A program made the translations under genes and the position numbers. Below the pieces are notes generated by a model that ran no database searches, had not been told where the DNA came from, and saw nothing but the letters and a program-made list of their open reading frames with translations. A DNA stretch of 64,000 nucleotides, taken from assembly GCA_004020315.1 (NCBI GenBank), contig SAQG01000020.1, positions 41,213 to 105,212 on the forward strand. The letters run 5' to 3'. Below, one piece after another: positions 1-9,817 of this stretch; the first letter of the stretch is position 1; the number at the start of each line of letters is the position of its first letter. The stretch comes from Mesorhizobium sp. (GTDB lineage: Bacteria; Pseudomonadota; Alphaproteobacteria; Rhizobiales; Rhizobiaceae).

Positions 1-187
1 GAACGCGCCAAGCACGGACTGGAGCACGAGCAAATAGGCCGCTACGAGCGCGGCCGGCATGCTCCATCGTCTCCGCCGGATGTTCAAAGGCCTGTCTCTT
101 CACGCAGCAACGGCCAATACCTAGCACGCGGCTGGCGGGCGGAAAATCGCCAAATTACTACTGCGGCAACGCGGCGCTTTAAGGCCG

Positions 188-1081
188 CTACGGTTGGTGG
201 CCCTCGGGGATCGAGTTCAACAGCGTATTGCGCGCCGACTTCAGATGCTTGCGGCAGGCGGCGTCGACCTTGTCGAGATCGCGCGATTTGAGGGCAGCGA
301 TATAGGCCAGGTGTTCCGCGACCGCCACTTCGTTGCGCTCGCGCTCCTGCGCCTTGTTCCACTGGTAGTGGTAGTGGAAGATCATGGCGATGACATCGTA
401 GAAATCGACGATGAAGCGATTGTGTGACGCGCGGTGGATCAGCCGGTGAAAGCGCTCGTCGAGCTCGGAGAATTCGTTGAAGCGCGTGGCGATCTCGCGC
501 GCTAGCAGGCGATGCTCGTCTTCCAGGCGGTCGAGGTCGGCCCAGACCGGGCTGTCCTCCGGCAATGCGGCGAAGGCGGCGGCCGAGCGCAGTTCGAACA
601 TCTCGCGGATTTCGGTCAGCTCCAGAGCGAAAGCGCGGGTAAAACCTTTCAGCACCCAATGGCTGTTGCGGCGTTTCTCGATCAGCCCGAAGCGGGAAAA
701 GCGGATCAGGAACTCGCGCACGCTGGTGGTGCCGACGCCGATCTCGCGCGCCAGCTCGAGTTCGTTGATCTGCATGCCTGGCTCGGCACCGCCGGCAAGC
801 AGCCGCCGCATGAAGGAGCGCTCGATGATCTGCGACAGCGTGTCGGTCTCTTCCTCGGGGAAAAAGTCGTCGGGCCGCGGCACGCGCAAAACCGTCTTGC
901 TGCGCTTGTTCCAGGCGATCAGCCCGGTCTCTTCCATGCGCGCAAGGATGCTGCGGATCGTCGTGCGGCTGACGCCAAGTAGCGTGCCCAGCTCGGGCTC
1001 CGACGGCAGGCTTTTCGTTTCATCGAGCAGCCGCAAACCGCGATTGTAGGCGTCCTTATAGACGTTGTTGCTCTTCGACAT
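188..1081 (-). CDS. GntR family transcriptional regulator (FCD-type C-terminal domain)
   Basis: ORF; N-terminal wHTH (LPSEPELGTLLGVSRTTIRSILARMEETGLI) and helical effector domain typical of FadR/FCD regulators. Confidence 0.88.
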   Translation of the reverse strand: MSKSNNVYKDAYNRGLRLLDETKSLPSEPELGTLLGVSRTTIRSILARMEETGLIAWNKRSKTVLRVPRPDDFFPEEETDTLSQIIERSFMRRLLAGGAEPGMQINELELAREIGVGTTSVREFLIRFSRFGLIEKRRNSHWVLKGFTRAFALELTEIREMFELRSAAAFAALPEDSPVWADLDRLEDEHRLLAREIATRFNEFSELDERFHRLIHRASHNRFIVDFYDVIAMIFHYHYQWNKAQERERNEVAVAEHLAYIAALKSRDLDKVDAACRKHLKSARNTLLNSIPEGHQP

Positions 1082-1237
1082 CCCCTGCCCCGTTGCGTCG
1101 CGCTTGCGGCGGCCGGCTTGAAGCGCGATATGACAAATGTTCCTAGCGCAGGCCTGCCAAAAAGCGGAACCGCTTTTCGGAAGTCAGCCCTGGTTCCAGT
1201 GGCCGGTCCTCTGCACAAGAACGAGCGGCGCTGTCAC

Positions 1238-1268
1238 GAAAAAACATTTGACGCAAAACTGTTTTTTC
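1238..1268. promoter_or_regulatory. Candidate operator: 9-bp inverted repeat GAAAAAACA-N13-TGTTTTTTC overlapping a TTGACG-N17-GATAAA promoter
   Basis: Direct reading of the gntR/uxaA intergenic region. Confidence 0.5.
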
Positions 1269-1344
1269 ACGATAAAAGACATTAACCGTTAACAAGCGCG
1301 TGTCAATCCGCTTGCCGATCCCAGGAACACCCAGGAAACCGCCC

Positions 1345-2850
1345 GTGAACACCGCAAACAGCATTCTTCTGTCTCCCGCCGACAACGTCGCGGTCGCCAA
1401 TGGCCGCATCGAGATCGGCGCGGTGCTGCCGGGCGGCGCCGTTGCCACGGCGCTGATCGAACCCGGCCACAAGGTGGCGATCAAGCCGATTGCCGCCGGC
1501 GAGGCCGTGGTCAAATACGCTCAGGCGATCGGCCGCGCCACGCAGGACATCGCGCCCGGCGAACACGTCCATTCGCACAATCTGGTCTTTGAATCCGGGC
1601 GTTTGCCGGTGGTGCCGCCAAGCGAAGCCGTGCACGCGACGGAGGCCGACCGCGCCCGCACCTTCATGGGCTACCGTCGCGCCGACGGTCGTGCCGGCAC
1701 GCGCAACTTCATCGGCATCATTGCCAGCGTCAATTGTTCGGCCACCGTTTGTCACGCCATCGCTGATGAGGCGAACCGCACGCTTCTGCCCCGATATCCC
1801 GGCATCGATGGCTTCGTTCCCATCGTCCATGGTCAGGGTTGCGGCATGAGCGCCACCGGCGACGGCATGATGGTGCTGCATCGCACGCTTGCCGGCTATG
1901 CCCGTCATCCGAATTTCGGCGGCGTGCTGATGATCGGTCTCGGCTGCGAAGTCAACCAGCTCACCCTCTATGGCCAGAAAGGTGCTGCCGCCGGAAAACG
2001 CCATTTCAACATCCAGGAAGCCGGCGGCTCGCGCAAATCGGTCGAGAAGGCGATGGGCGTTCTGGCCGAGATCGCCGAGGAGGTTGGCAAGCTTGAGCGT
2101 GAGCCGATCCCGGTCAGCGAGATCGTCGTCGGCCTGCAATGCGGCGGCTCGGACGGCATGTCCGGCATCACCGCCAATCCGGCGCTGGGCGCCGCGGTCG
2201 ACATCCTGGCTGGCGTCGGCGGCATCGGCATCCTCTCCGAGACGACGGAAATCTACGGCGCCGAACATCTGCTCGCCTACCGCGCGGCAACCCCTGAGAT
2301 CGCCGCCAAGCTCGACGGCTATGTGAAGTGGTGGGAAGATCATGTCGCCAAGCATGGCGCCTCCATCGACAACAATCCTTCGCCCGGCAACAAGCGCGGC
2401 GGCCTGACTACCATCTTGGAAAAGTCGCTTGGCGCGGTCGCCAAGGGCGGCCAGACGCCGCTCAACGGCGTCTTCGGCTATGCCGAAAAGGTCACCGGAC
2501 ATGGCTTGGTGTTCATGGACACGCCCGGCTACGACCCGGTCTCCGCCACCGGCCAGGTGGCTGGCGGCGCCAATGTCATCGTCTTCACCACCGGCCGCGG
2601 TTCCTGCTTCGGCTGCCGGCCGACACCGTCGATCAAGGTCGCCAGCAATTCGACCATGTACCACACCATGGAAGAGGACATGGACGTGAATTGCGGCGTC
2701 ATCGCCTCGGGCGAAAAGACCATTGCCGGCATGGGCCGCGAGATCTTCGAGCTGATCGTCGAGACGGCTTCCGGCCGCAAGACCAAGAGCGAGGAGTTCG
2801 GCTACGGCGACAACGAGTTCGTGCCCTGGCACCTCGGAGCGACCCTCTAA
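1345..2850 (+). CDS. UxaA family hydrolase / altronate (galactarate) dehydratase-like
   Basis: ORF 1300..2850; GTG at 1345 preceded by AGGAAA is the likelier start; SAF-like N-terminus and GYRRADGRAGTRNFIGI...CGGSDGMSGITANPALG motifs. Confidence 0.85.
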   Translation: MNTANSILLSPADNVAVANGRIEIGAVLPGGAVATALIEPGHKVAIKPIAAGEAVVKYAQAIGRATQDIAPGEHVHSHNLVFESGRLPVVPPSEAVHATEADRARTFMGYRRADGRAGTRNFIGIIASVNCSATVCHAIADEANRTLLPRYPGIDGFVPIVHGQGCGMSATGDGMMVLHRTLAGYARHPNFGGVLMIGLGCEVNQLTLYGQKGAAAGKRHFNIQEAGGSRKSVEKAMGVLAEIAEEVGKLEREPIPVSEIVVGLQCGGSDGMSGITANPALGAAVDILAGVGGIGILSETTEIYGAEHLLAYRAATPEIAAKLDGYVKWWEDHVAKHGASIDNNPSPGNKRGGLTTILEKSLGAVAKGGQTPLNGVFGYAEKVTGHGLVFMDTPGYDPVSATGQVAGGANVIVFTTGRGSCFGCRPTPSIKVASNSTMYHTMEEDMDVNCGVIASGEKTIAGMGREIFELIVETASGRKTKSEEFGYGDNEFVPWHLGATL

Positions 2851-3159
2851 ACCAGACTGCCCGCGACAGTGGCGGATCGCCAGGTGTCACACGCCTGCGT
2901 GCCTAAAAGAATGAACATTCTATATTGACTGATGAATGGAATTAATATTCCAATTGGATATTGGAGTGGATCGCAGCTCCTATGGAGGAAATTCGCCCGG
3001 CCGAGCCATTCGAAGCAGGCATCAAACATCGCTTGCGCCGACCACGGGGATACATTATCAAAATGCGGTAAATGTTTTTTATTGATAAAGTTCCGTTTGG
3101 GCCGCGCCATCCGGATGGAGCTTCTGTAACGTTCATCGGCGACTTAGGGAGGACTCCTA

Positions 3160-4155
3160 ATGAAATTCGTGACCAGCATTCTCAATCGCCGCGCCTTCGT
3201 GGCACTTGCAGCCGCCTCGATGCTCGCCGGCGTGATGCATTCGGCGCCGGCATCTGCGGCCGACGTGACCATTCCGATCATAGTCAAGGACACCACGTCC
3301 TTCTACTGGCAGATCGTTCTGGCCGGCGCCCGCAAGGCCGGCAAGGATCTCGGCGTCAACGTGCCGGAGCTCGGCGCTCAGGCCGAAACCGACGTCAACG
3401 GCCAGATCTCGATCCTCGAAAACGCTGTCGCCGGCGACCCGGCCGCCGTCGTCATCGCGCCTACCGAAGCCAAGGCGCTCGGCAAGCCGATCGACGAGGC
3501 CGCCACCAAGGTCAAGATCATCGGCATCGACTCCGGCGCCGACTCCAAAGCCTTCACCTCGTTCCTGACCACCGACAACATCCAGGGCGGCCGCGTCGCC
3601 GCTGACGGCCTCGCCGCGGCCATCGGCGAAGCCAATGGCGGCAAGGTCGAGGGCGATGTCGCCCTGATCACCGCACTTCCGGGCGCCGGTTCGCTCGAAC
3701 AGCGCGCCCAGGGCTTCAAGGAACAGCTCGCCGCCAAATATCCGGGCCTCAAGCTGGTCGCCGACAAATATGCCGACGGCCAGGCCACCACCGGCCTCAA
3801 CATCGCCACCGACCTGATCACCGCCAACCCCAACCTCAAGGGCATCTTCGCGTCCAACCTGATCATGGCGCAGGGCGTCGGTCAGGCGATCGCCGAGAAC
3901 AGCCTCGCAGGCAAGGTCGGGCTGGTCGGCTTCGACAGCGACGAGAAGCTGATCAAGTTCCTCAATGACGGCGTCATTTCGGCTCTCGTCGTCCAGGATC
4001 CGTACCGAATGGGCTATGACGGCATCAAGACGGCACTCGCCGCCTCGAAGGGCGAGAAGGTCGAGGCCAATGTCGACACCGGCGCCAACCTGGTGACCAA
4101 GGCCAACATGAAAGATCCGAAGATCGACGCGCTGCTCAACCCGAAGCTCGACTGA
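3160..4155 (+). CDS. Sugar ABC transporter substrate-binding protein (ribose/fructose type)
   Basis: Signal peptide then VTIPIIVKDTTSFYWQIVLAGARKAGKDLGV, periplasmic-binding-protein-1 type. Confidence 0.88.
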   Translation: MKFVTSILNRRAFVALAAASMLAGVMHSAPASAADVTIPIIVKDTTSFYWQIVLAGARKAGKDLGVNVPELGAQAETDVNGQISILENAVAGDPAAVVIAPTEAKALGKPIDEAATKVKIIGIDSGADSKAFTSFLTTDNIQGGRVAADGLAAAIGEANGGKVEGDVALITALPGAGSLEQRAQGFKEQLAAKYPGLKLVADKYADGQATTGLNIATDLITANPNLKGIFASNLIMAQGVGQAIAENSLAGKVGLVGFDSDEKLIKFLNDGVISALVVQDPYRMGYDGIKTALAASKGEKVEANVDTGANLVTKANMKDPKIDALLNPKLD

Positions 4156-4176
4156 GCATCGCCGCAGGCGAACTGT

Positions 4177-4199
4177 TTCCGGGGCCTTTCGCCCCGGAA
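4177..4199 (+). promoter_or_regulatory. Post-SBP stem-loop TTCCGGGGC-CTTTC-GCCCCGGAA
   Basis: Perfect 9-bp stem between SBP stop and ATPase start. Confidence 0.6.
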
Positions 4200-4245
4200 C
4201 ACCCCGCACTCGTGCCAATCGTGGGGCCAATCTGGGAGGATTGTC

Positions 4246-5799
4246 ATGACTTCGACGGCGCAGGAACTGCATCCGGCCCTAACGCTGGAACCGGGCAGGA
4301 CCATCCTCGAACTGCACGGGCTGGAAAAGCGCTATCCCGGCACCCACGCGCTGAAGCCGGTCAACCTCGCCTTCAAAGCCGGCGAAATCCATGCCATCGT
4401 CGGCGAGAACGGCGCCGGCAAATCTACCCTGATCAAGCTTCTGACCGGCGTCATGCCGCGCACCTCCGGCGACGTCATCTGGGAGGGCAAGCCTGCCGCA
4501 TTGGCGACGCCGCATGAGGCGATGGCGCTCGGCATCAATGCAGTGCATCAAGAAGTCGTCCTGTGTCGCCATCTCACCGTCGCCGCCAACATGTTCCTCG
4601 GCGAGGAGGATTCCCGCTTCGGCATCCTGCAGCAGCGGGCGATGGTCAGACAGGCGCAGAAGATCATCGACGATCTCGGCTTCGACCTGCCGGCGCATGT
4701 CATGCTGGGTGACCTGACGATCGGTCAGCAGCAGCTGATCGCCGCCGCCCGCGCCACTGTGCGCGGCACCAAATTCCTGATCTTCGACGAACCGACCGCC
4801 TACCTCACCCGCAAAGAGGCCGACCAGCTGTTCACGCTGATCCGCCGGCTGAAGGTCGAAGGCGTCACCATCATTTACATCAGCCATCGCATGGAAGAAG
4901 TGTTCGAGCTCGCCGACCGCGTTTCGGTGCTGCGCGACGGCACCCTGGTCGGCACCAGGAACATCGCCGAGACCAACGACGCCGAGCTGGTCAAGATGAT
5001 GATCAACCGCTCGATCGAGCAGGTCTACCACAAGGAGCACTTCACCCCCGGCGCGACCATCGTCGAAGCCCGGAACCTGTCCGGCAAGGGCTTCGAAAAT
5101 GTCTCCATGTCCGTCCGTGCCGGCGAGATCGTCGGCCTCTACGGCCTGATCGGCGCCGGGCGCAGCGAGTTCGTCACCACGCTCTATGGACGCCACCGCA
5201 AGTCGGGCGGCCAGATCCTCTGGGAGGGCAAGGAGGTCAAGGTCAATTCCGAACATGACGCGATCCGGCTCGGCATGGCGTTGGCACCAGAAAGCCGTCG
5301 CGACCAGGGCCTCTGCCTCAACCTGTCGGTTGGGCTCAACCTCAATTTGCCGATCTACAAGCGCATCTCGAGCAATCTGCTGATCTCCCGCGCGCAGGAA
5401 AAGGCGCAGGCCGATCGCCAGATCGCCGACCTGCGCATCAAAACGCCGACGCGTAGCGCGCTGGCCTCCAGCCTATCCGGCGGCAATCAGCAGAAGATCG
5501 TCATCGGCAAATGGCTCGCCCACGGCGGCAAGCTGTTCATCTTCGACGAGCCGACGGTCGGAGTCGATGTCGGCACCAAGGCCGAGATCTACCGCCTGTT
5601 CGGCGCGCTGTTATCCAAGGGAGCCGGCATCATCCTGATCTCGTCCTACCTGCCGGAGGTCTATGAACTCGCCGACACGCTGCATGTGTTCCGGCGCGGC
5701 AAGCTGGTGGCTACGCATGGATTTCGGACCGCTGATCACGAGGAGATCCTCACCCAGGCGCTGGCCGAGAAACAAGAAGGACCGGGAGGACAGATATGA
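4246..5799 (+). CDS. Sugar ABC transporter ATP-binding protein (duplicated ATPase)
   Basis: Walker [24 protein letters not shown] signature; RbsA/MglA-like length. Confidence 0.92.
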   Translation: MTSTAQELHPALTLEPGRTILELHGLEKRYPGTHALKPVNLAFKAGEIHAIVGENGAGKSTLIKLLTGVMPRTSGDVIWEGKPAALATPHEAMALGINAVHQEVVLCRHLTVAANMFLGEEDSRFGILQQRAMVRQAQKIIDDLGFDLPAHVMLGDLTIGQQQLIAAARATVRGTKFLIFDEPTAYLTRKEADQLFTLIRRLKVEGVTIIYISHRMEEVFELADRVSVLRDGTLVGTRNIAETNDAELVKMMINRSIEQVYHKEHFTPGATIVEARNLSGKGFENVSMSVRAGEIVGLYGLIGAGRSEFVTTLYGRHRKSGGQILWEGKEVKVNSEHDAIRLGMALAPESRRDQGLCLNLSVGLNLNLPIYKRISSNLLISRAQEKAQADRQIADLRIKTPTRSALASSLSGGNQQKIVIGKWLAHGGKLFIFDEPTVGVDVGTKAEIYRLFGALLSKGAGIILISSYLPEVYELADTLHVFRRGKLVATHGFRTADHEEILTQALAEKQEGPGGQI

Positions 5800-6761
5800 G
5801 CACCGAGGCGATCCCTGCCGAAAGGCCGAAACGCAACTACAACGCCCTGTTCGGGCTGACACTGCTGGCGCTGCTGGTTCTTTTATGGATCATCCTGTCG
5901 GTGGCGACGCCGAGCTTCGCCTCCGCCAACAACATCTCCAACCTGTTGCGGCAAGGGTCGATGATCGCCATCCTGGCAGTCGGCCAGACCTTCGTCATCA
6001 TCACCGGCGGCATCGACCTTTCCGTCGGCGCCGTGGTCGGCTTCGCCACCGTGATCGTCGCGATGCTGATCAACGCCGGCATACCGGTTTTCCTCGCCAT
6101 CCTGATTACCTTGCTGGTCGGCGTCGCCATCGGCATGTTCCATGGCTTCGGCATCGTCAAGATGGGCCTGCCGCCCTTCATCATTACCCTGGCGACGCTG
6201 ACCTCGCTGCGCGGCATCGGCCTGTTGATGACCAACGGCAACTCGATCTCGATCAACAACGACGCCTTCCAGACGTTCTCGCGCAGTTCCTTCATCGGCG
6301 TCCCCAATCTGTTCTGGATGGTGATCCTGGTCGGCATCCCGGCCTACATATTCCTGCACCACAGCCGCTGGGGCCGGTATCTGTTCTCGGTCGGTTCCAA
6401 CGCCGAGGCGTCGCGCCTGTCCGGCGTCAACGTCCAGCGCACCATCTACATGGCCTACACGCTGTCGGGCCTATGCGCGGCCTTCGTCGGGGTGCTGCTT
6501 GCGTCCCGCATCGGCATCGGCAATCCGACGCAGGCCGAGGGCTGGGAGCTGCAGGCGATCGCCTCGTCGGTGATCGGCGGCACCTCGCTGTTCGGCGCTG
6601 TCGGCTCCGTACACGGGCCGCTGCTCGGCGCCTTCATCCTTGCCACCATCAACAACGGCGCCAATCTGCTCAACGTCAACGCCTTCTGGCAGCGCATCAT
6701 CACCGGCGTGCTGATCATCGTCATCGTCTATTTCGACGGGCTGCGCCGCCGCGGCAAATAG
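5796..6761 (+). CDS. Sugar ABC transporter permease (RbsC-like)
   Basis: Multi-[22 protein letters not shown] motif; overlaps previous gene by 4 nt. Confidence 0.92.
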   Translation: MSTEAIPAERPKRNYNALFGLTLLALLVLLWIILSVATPSFASANNISNLLRQGSMIAILAVGQTFVIITGGIDLSVGAVVGFATVIVAMLINAGIPVFLAILITLLVGVAIGMFHGFGIVKMGLPPFIITLATLTSLRGIGLLMTNGNSISINNDAFQTFSRSSFIGVPNLFWMVILVGIPAYIFLHHSRWGRYLFSVGSNAEASRLSGVNVQRTIYMAYTLSGLCAAFVGVLLASRIGIGNPTQAEGWELQAIASSVIGGTSLFGAVGSVHGPLLGAFILATINNGANLLNVNAFWQRIITGVLIIVIVYFDGLRRRGK

Positions 6762-6831
6762 ATCACTTCCTAACAACCGCCGGCCTCGCAACAGCCGAGC
6801 CGACGGTGCCATGAACCGACTGGATCAAACC

Positions 6832-7848
6832 ATGAAAGCCGTCGTCTGCCGCTCCCCCGGAGACCTAGTTTTGGAAGATCGCCCACCACCGGGCACACCA
6901 CCCTCCGGCTGGGCGCTGGTCGCTGTCAGCCATGTCGGCATCTGCGGCACCGACTATCACATCTTCGAAGGCAAGCACCCGTTCCTCGCTTATCCCCGCA
7001 TCATGGGCCACGAGGTTTCCGGCACTGTGATCGAGGTTGGCGACGGCGTCGATCTCGCAATCGGCGAACCGGTGATCATCAATCCTTATCTCGCTTGCGG
7101 CAAATGCATCGCCTGCCGGCAAGGCAAGCCGAATTGCTGCGTGAAGATCGAGGTGCTCGGCGTCCACCGCGACGGCGCCATGTGCGAGCAGATCCTGGTG
7201 CCGGCGCAAAATCTCTACCCGGCTAGCGGCCTGTCGCTGGCCGACGCTGCCGCCGTCGAATTCCTGGCGATCGGAGCGCATGCCGTGCGGCGCTCGCTGG
7301 CTGCCCCCGGCGCGCGCACGCTGGTCATCGGCGCCGGGCCGATCGGCCTCGGCACGGCGCTGTTTGCCCGCATCGCCGGCCTCGACGTGATGCTGCTCGA
7401 CATGAGTGCCGAGAGACTTGGCTTCGCCGAAAAGGAACTCGGCTTCGCGACACTCGACGGTTCAAAGAGGACGGCAACCGATCTGGTGCGGGAAGCGACC
7501 GGCGGCGAAGGCTTCGACGTGGTTTTCGATGCCACCGGCAACACCCAGTCCGTCCAGTCGGCGTTCGCCCATGTCGCGCATGGCGGGACGCTCGTCCTGG
7601 TCAGCGTCGTCAAGGACGACATCGTCTTTTCCGACCCCGAATTCCACAAGCGCGAAATGACGCTGATCGGCAGCCGCAACGCGCTGCGCGCCGATTTCGA
7701 CCATGTCGCCGCCTCGATCCGCAATGGCGCGGTGCCGCTTGCGAAGCTTGTCACCCATCGCACGGCGCTTGGCGACACGCCGCTCGACCTCGCCCGCTGG
7801 GCGCAGGAGAAATCCGGGCTGATCAAGGCCGTCATCCAGGTCGGATGA
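6832..7848 (+). CDS. Zinc-binding alcohol dehydrogenase family protein
   Basis: GICGTDYHIFEG, GHEVSG, zinc-binding CGKCIACRQGKPNCC. Confidence 0.9.
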   Translation: MKAVVCRSPGDLVLEDRPPPGTPPSGWALVAVSHVGICGTDYHIFEGKHPFLAYPRIMGHEVSGTVIEVGDGVDLAIGEPVIINPYLACGKCIACRQGKPNCCVKIEVLGVHRDGAMCEQILVPAQNLYPASGLSLADAAAVEFLAIGAHAVRRSLAAPGARTLVIGAGPIGLGTALFARIAGLDVMLLDMSAERLGFAEKELGFATLDGSKRTATDLVREATGGEGFDVVFDATGNTQSVQSAFAHVAHGGTLVLVSVVKDDIVFSDPEFHKREMTLIGSRNALRADFDHVAASIRNGAVPLAKLVTHRTALGDTPLDLARWAQEKSGLIKAVIQVG

Positions 7849-7871
7849 AACCGGGATAGAATGCGCACCGA

Positions 7872-8651
7872 CTAAAGCGGCGACAATTTGAGCTCGACGC
7901 GTTCCGCCGGGAACCGCGTTTCGGCGAACTGGATCGGCTGACCGTCCGGCGTGACGTTGACGGCGACCGTTACCAGCACGATGGCGCCGGGCTGCAGATC
8001 GAGATCGGCAAGGTCAGCGGCGTCCGCGTGGCGGGCCGACAGTACCGTCGATTGCCTGAGATAGTCACCGATGCCGAAACGCTCGAGCGAGGCGGTCACC
8101 GATCCGGTTTCGGCCATGGCGGCATCGATGCCGGTGAAGCGAGCTGCATCGAACCAGCCGGTCGCACGCGAGACCGGCTGCCCATCGGCTTCGCCGCGTG
8201 TCTCAAGGCGTATCACGCTCGAACCCTTGGCAAGCCCCAGCCCTTCGGCGACGCGCCGGCTGGCCGGTTCGACCGCCGATTCAAGCAGCACGCTGCGGCG
8301 CTCCGACGCCTGCCCTTGCAAGCCCTCCGAAAAACGGGTGCGCGCGCCGATCGGATAGGACAGCCGCTTGCGCGACAGCACAAAGGTGCCGCGCCCCTGT
8401 TCGGCCCTGAGCACGCCATCCTGCACCAGTGCTGCGATGGCGCTGCGCACCGTATGGCGGTTGACGCCGTAGCGCTCTGCCAGTGCGACTTCCGGTGGCA
8501 GCGCAGCATTCTCGGCAAAGTCGCCGACGGCGATCGAATGCAGGATCTGGTCAGCTATCTGCCGCCACAGCGAGATGCCGGTGCGCCGCTCCAAGCTGCT
8601 GGCCATCTGCTGACCGATCATCTCTTGCCCCGATCTTTTTCGCCCTGTCAT
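7872..8651 (-). CDS. phnF: Phosphonate metabolism transcriptional regulator PhnF (GntR/HutC)
   Basis: GntR HTH (LPPEVALAERYGVNRHTVRSAIAALVQDGVLRAEQGRGTFV) with UTRA-like domain; divergent to phnG; start chosen at MTGRKR, ORF extends to 8717. Confidence 0.85.
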   Translation of the reverse strand: MTGRKRSGQEMIGQQMASSLERRTGISLWRQIADQILHSIAVGDFAENAALPPEVALAERYGVNRHTVRSAIAALVQDGVLRAEQGRGTFVLSRKRLSYPIGARTRFSEGLQGQASERRSVLLESAVEPASRRVAEGLGLAKGSSVIRLETRGEADGQPVSRATGWFDAARFTGIDAAMAETGSVTASLERFGIGDYLRQSTVLSARHADAADLADLDLQPGAIVLVTVAVNVTPDGQPIQFAETRFPAERVELKLSPL

Positions 8652-8662
8652 CCATCCGTCAT
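8645..8662 (+). promoter_or_regulatory. Candidate Pho box CTGTCAT-CCAT-CCGTCAT
   Basis: Two 7-bp direct repeats at 11-bp period, upstream of phnG, oriented toward it. Confidence 0.5.
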
Positions 8663-8686
8663 GGACACGCTTTAGAGAATAGGTAT

Positions 8687-8720
8687 AATTTGTATAATTG
8701 TCTACATCATTATACAAATT
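8687..8720. promoter_or_regulatory. Candidate PhnF operator: perfect 12-bp inverted repeat AATTTGTATAAT-N10-ATTATACAAATT
   Basis: Exact dyad in the phnF-phnG divergent region; centre TGTCTACA resembles the HutC-family GTnTAnAC core. Confidence 0.7.
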
Positions 8721-8734
8721 TGCAGCGAGAAGGA

Positions 8735-9205
8735 ATGGCGGCCATGCGAGGACAGGAAGCGCGCGATCAGGCTGAGCGCAAGGCCGTCATGGCGACGCTG
8801 GCGCAATCGACCGGCGACGATATCGCCCGGCTCTGGAACGAAGCCGGCCTACCTTCGGAAGCGGAACTCCTGCGCGGTCCCGAAACCGGCCTGGTCACCG
8901 TGCGTGGCCGCATCGGCGGCGGCGGCGCGCCGTTCAATGTTGGCGAAGCGACGGTCACCCGCGCCACCGTCCGGCTCGCATCCGGGCAGGTCGGCCACTG
9001 CTATGCGATGGGCCGTGACAAGCAGAAAGCAAAACTGGCGGCGATAGCGGACGCGCTCTGGCAGGATCCCACCCGCCGTAACGAGGTCGAGACCAAACTC
9101 ATTGCGCCGCTGCAGGCCGCACTGGCCATCGCACGTGAACGGCGGCGCGCCGAGACGGCGGCAACGAAGGTCGATTTCTTCACCATGGTACGCGGAGAAG
9201 ACTGA
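8735..9205 (+). CDS. phnG: Phosphonate C-P lyase system protein PhnG
   Basis: MAAMRGQEARDQAERKAVMATLAQ...GETGLVTVRGRIGGGGAPFNVGEATVTR-like; gene order. Confidence 0.92.
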   Translation: MAAMRGQEARDQAERKAVMATLAQSTGDDIARLWNEAGLPSEAELLRGPETGLVTVRGRIGGGGAPFNVGEATVTRATVRLASGQVGHCYAMGRDKQKAKLAAIADALWQDPTRRNEVETKLIAPLQAALAIARERRRAETAATKVDFFTMVRGED

Positions 9206-9816
9206 TGGACACCGCAGCGCAAGCGATCGAGGGCGGTTTTGCCGATCCGGTGTTCGACGCCCAGACGGTGTTCCGCGCCGTGATGGACGCGATGGCGCGG
9301 CCGGGCACCCTGCAGCCCCTGCCGGTCTTTGCCAGCCCGCCGGCGCCGCTGTCGGCCACCGTGGGTGCTGTCGCGCTGGCGCTGTGCGACAACGACACGC
9401 CGCTCTGGCTCGACCTCGTTTTACAGGCCCCAGCAGAGGTGAGATCCTGGCTCGGCTTTCACACCGGCGCGCCACTGGCCAACACGCCAGCCGATGCGCA
9501 TTTCGCGTTGATTGCCACGCCGGCCGAAATGATGGCGCTCGACGGGTTTTCACAAGGCACCCAGGACTATCCTGACCGCTCCACGACGCTGATCCTGCAG
9601 GTGAGCGATCTCGTTTCAGGCGCCCTTCTGTTGCTCGAAGGTCCCGGCATTGAAAGAACCGCGACAATCGCGCCGGCGCAGATGCCGCGCCACTTCGTCG
9701 AACAGTGGAAGCAGAACAACCAGCGTTTTCCGCGTGGTGTCGACATCATCCTCGCCGCCCCGGACGGTGTTGCCTGCTTGCCGCGCACGACGCGCATCAA
9801 GACGATGGAGGCGTGA
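9205..9816 (+). CDS. phnH: Phosphonate C-P lyase system protein PhnH
   Basis: GGFADPVFDAQTVFRAVMDAMARPG; order. Confidence 0.92.
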   Translation: MDTAAQAIEGGFADPVFDAQTVFRAVMDAMARPGTLQPLPVFASPPAPLSATVGAVALALCDNDTPLWLDLVLQAPAEVRSWLGFHTGAPLANTPADAHFALIATPAEMMALDGFSQGTQDYPDRSTTLILQVSDLVSGALLLLEGPGIERTATIAPAQMPRHFVEQWKQNNQRFPRGVDIILAAPDGVACLPRTTRIKTMEA

Positions 9817-9817
9817 T

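Noticed and set aside
1303-2832. 509-aa minus-strand ORF opposite the UxaA-type gene
   Set aside because: Shadow ORF of a GC-rich coding gene; composition (DDQLEDLAAHAG...) not protein-like and fully covered by a recognisable plus-strand CDS.
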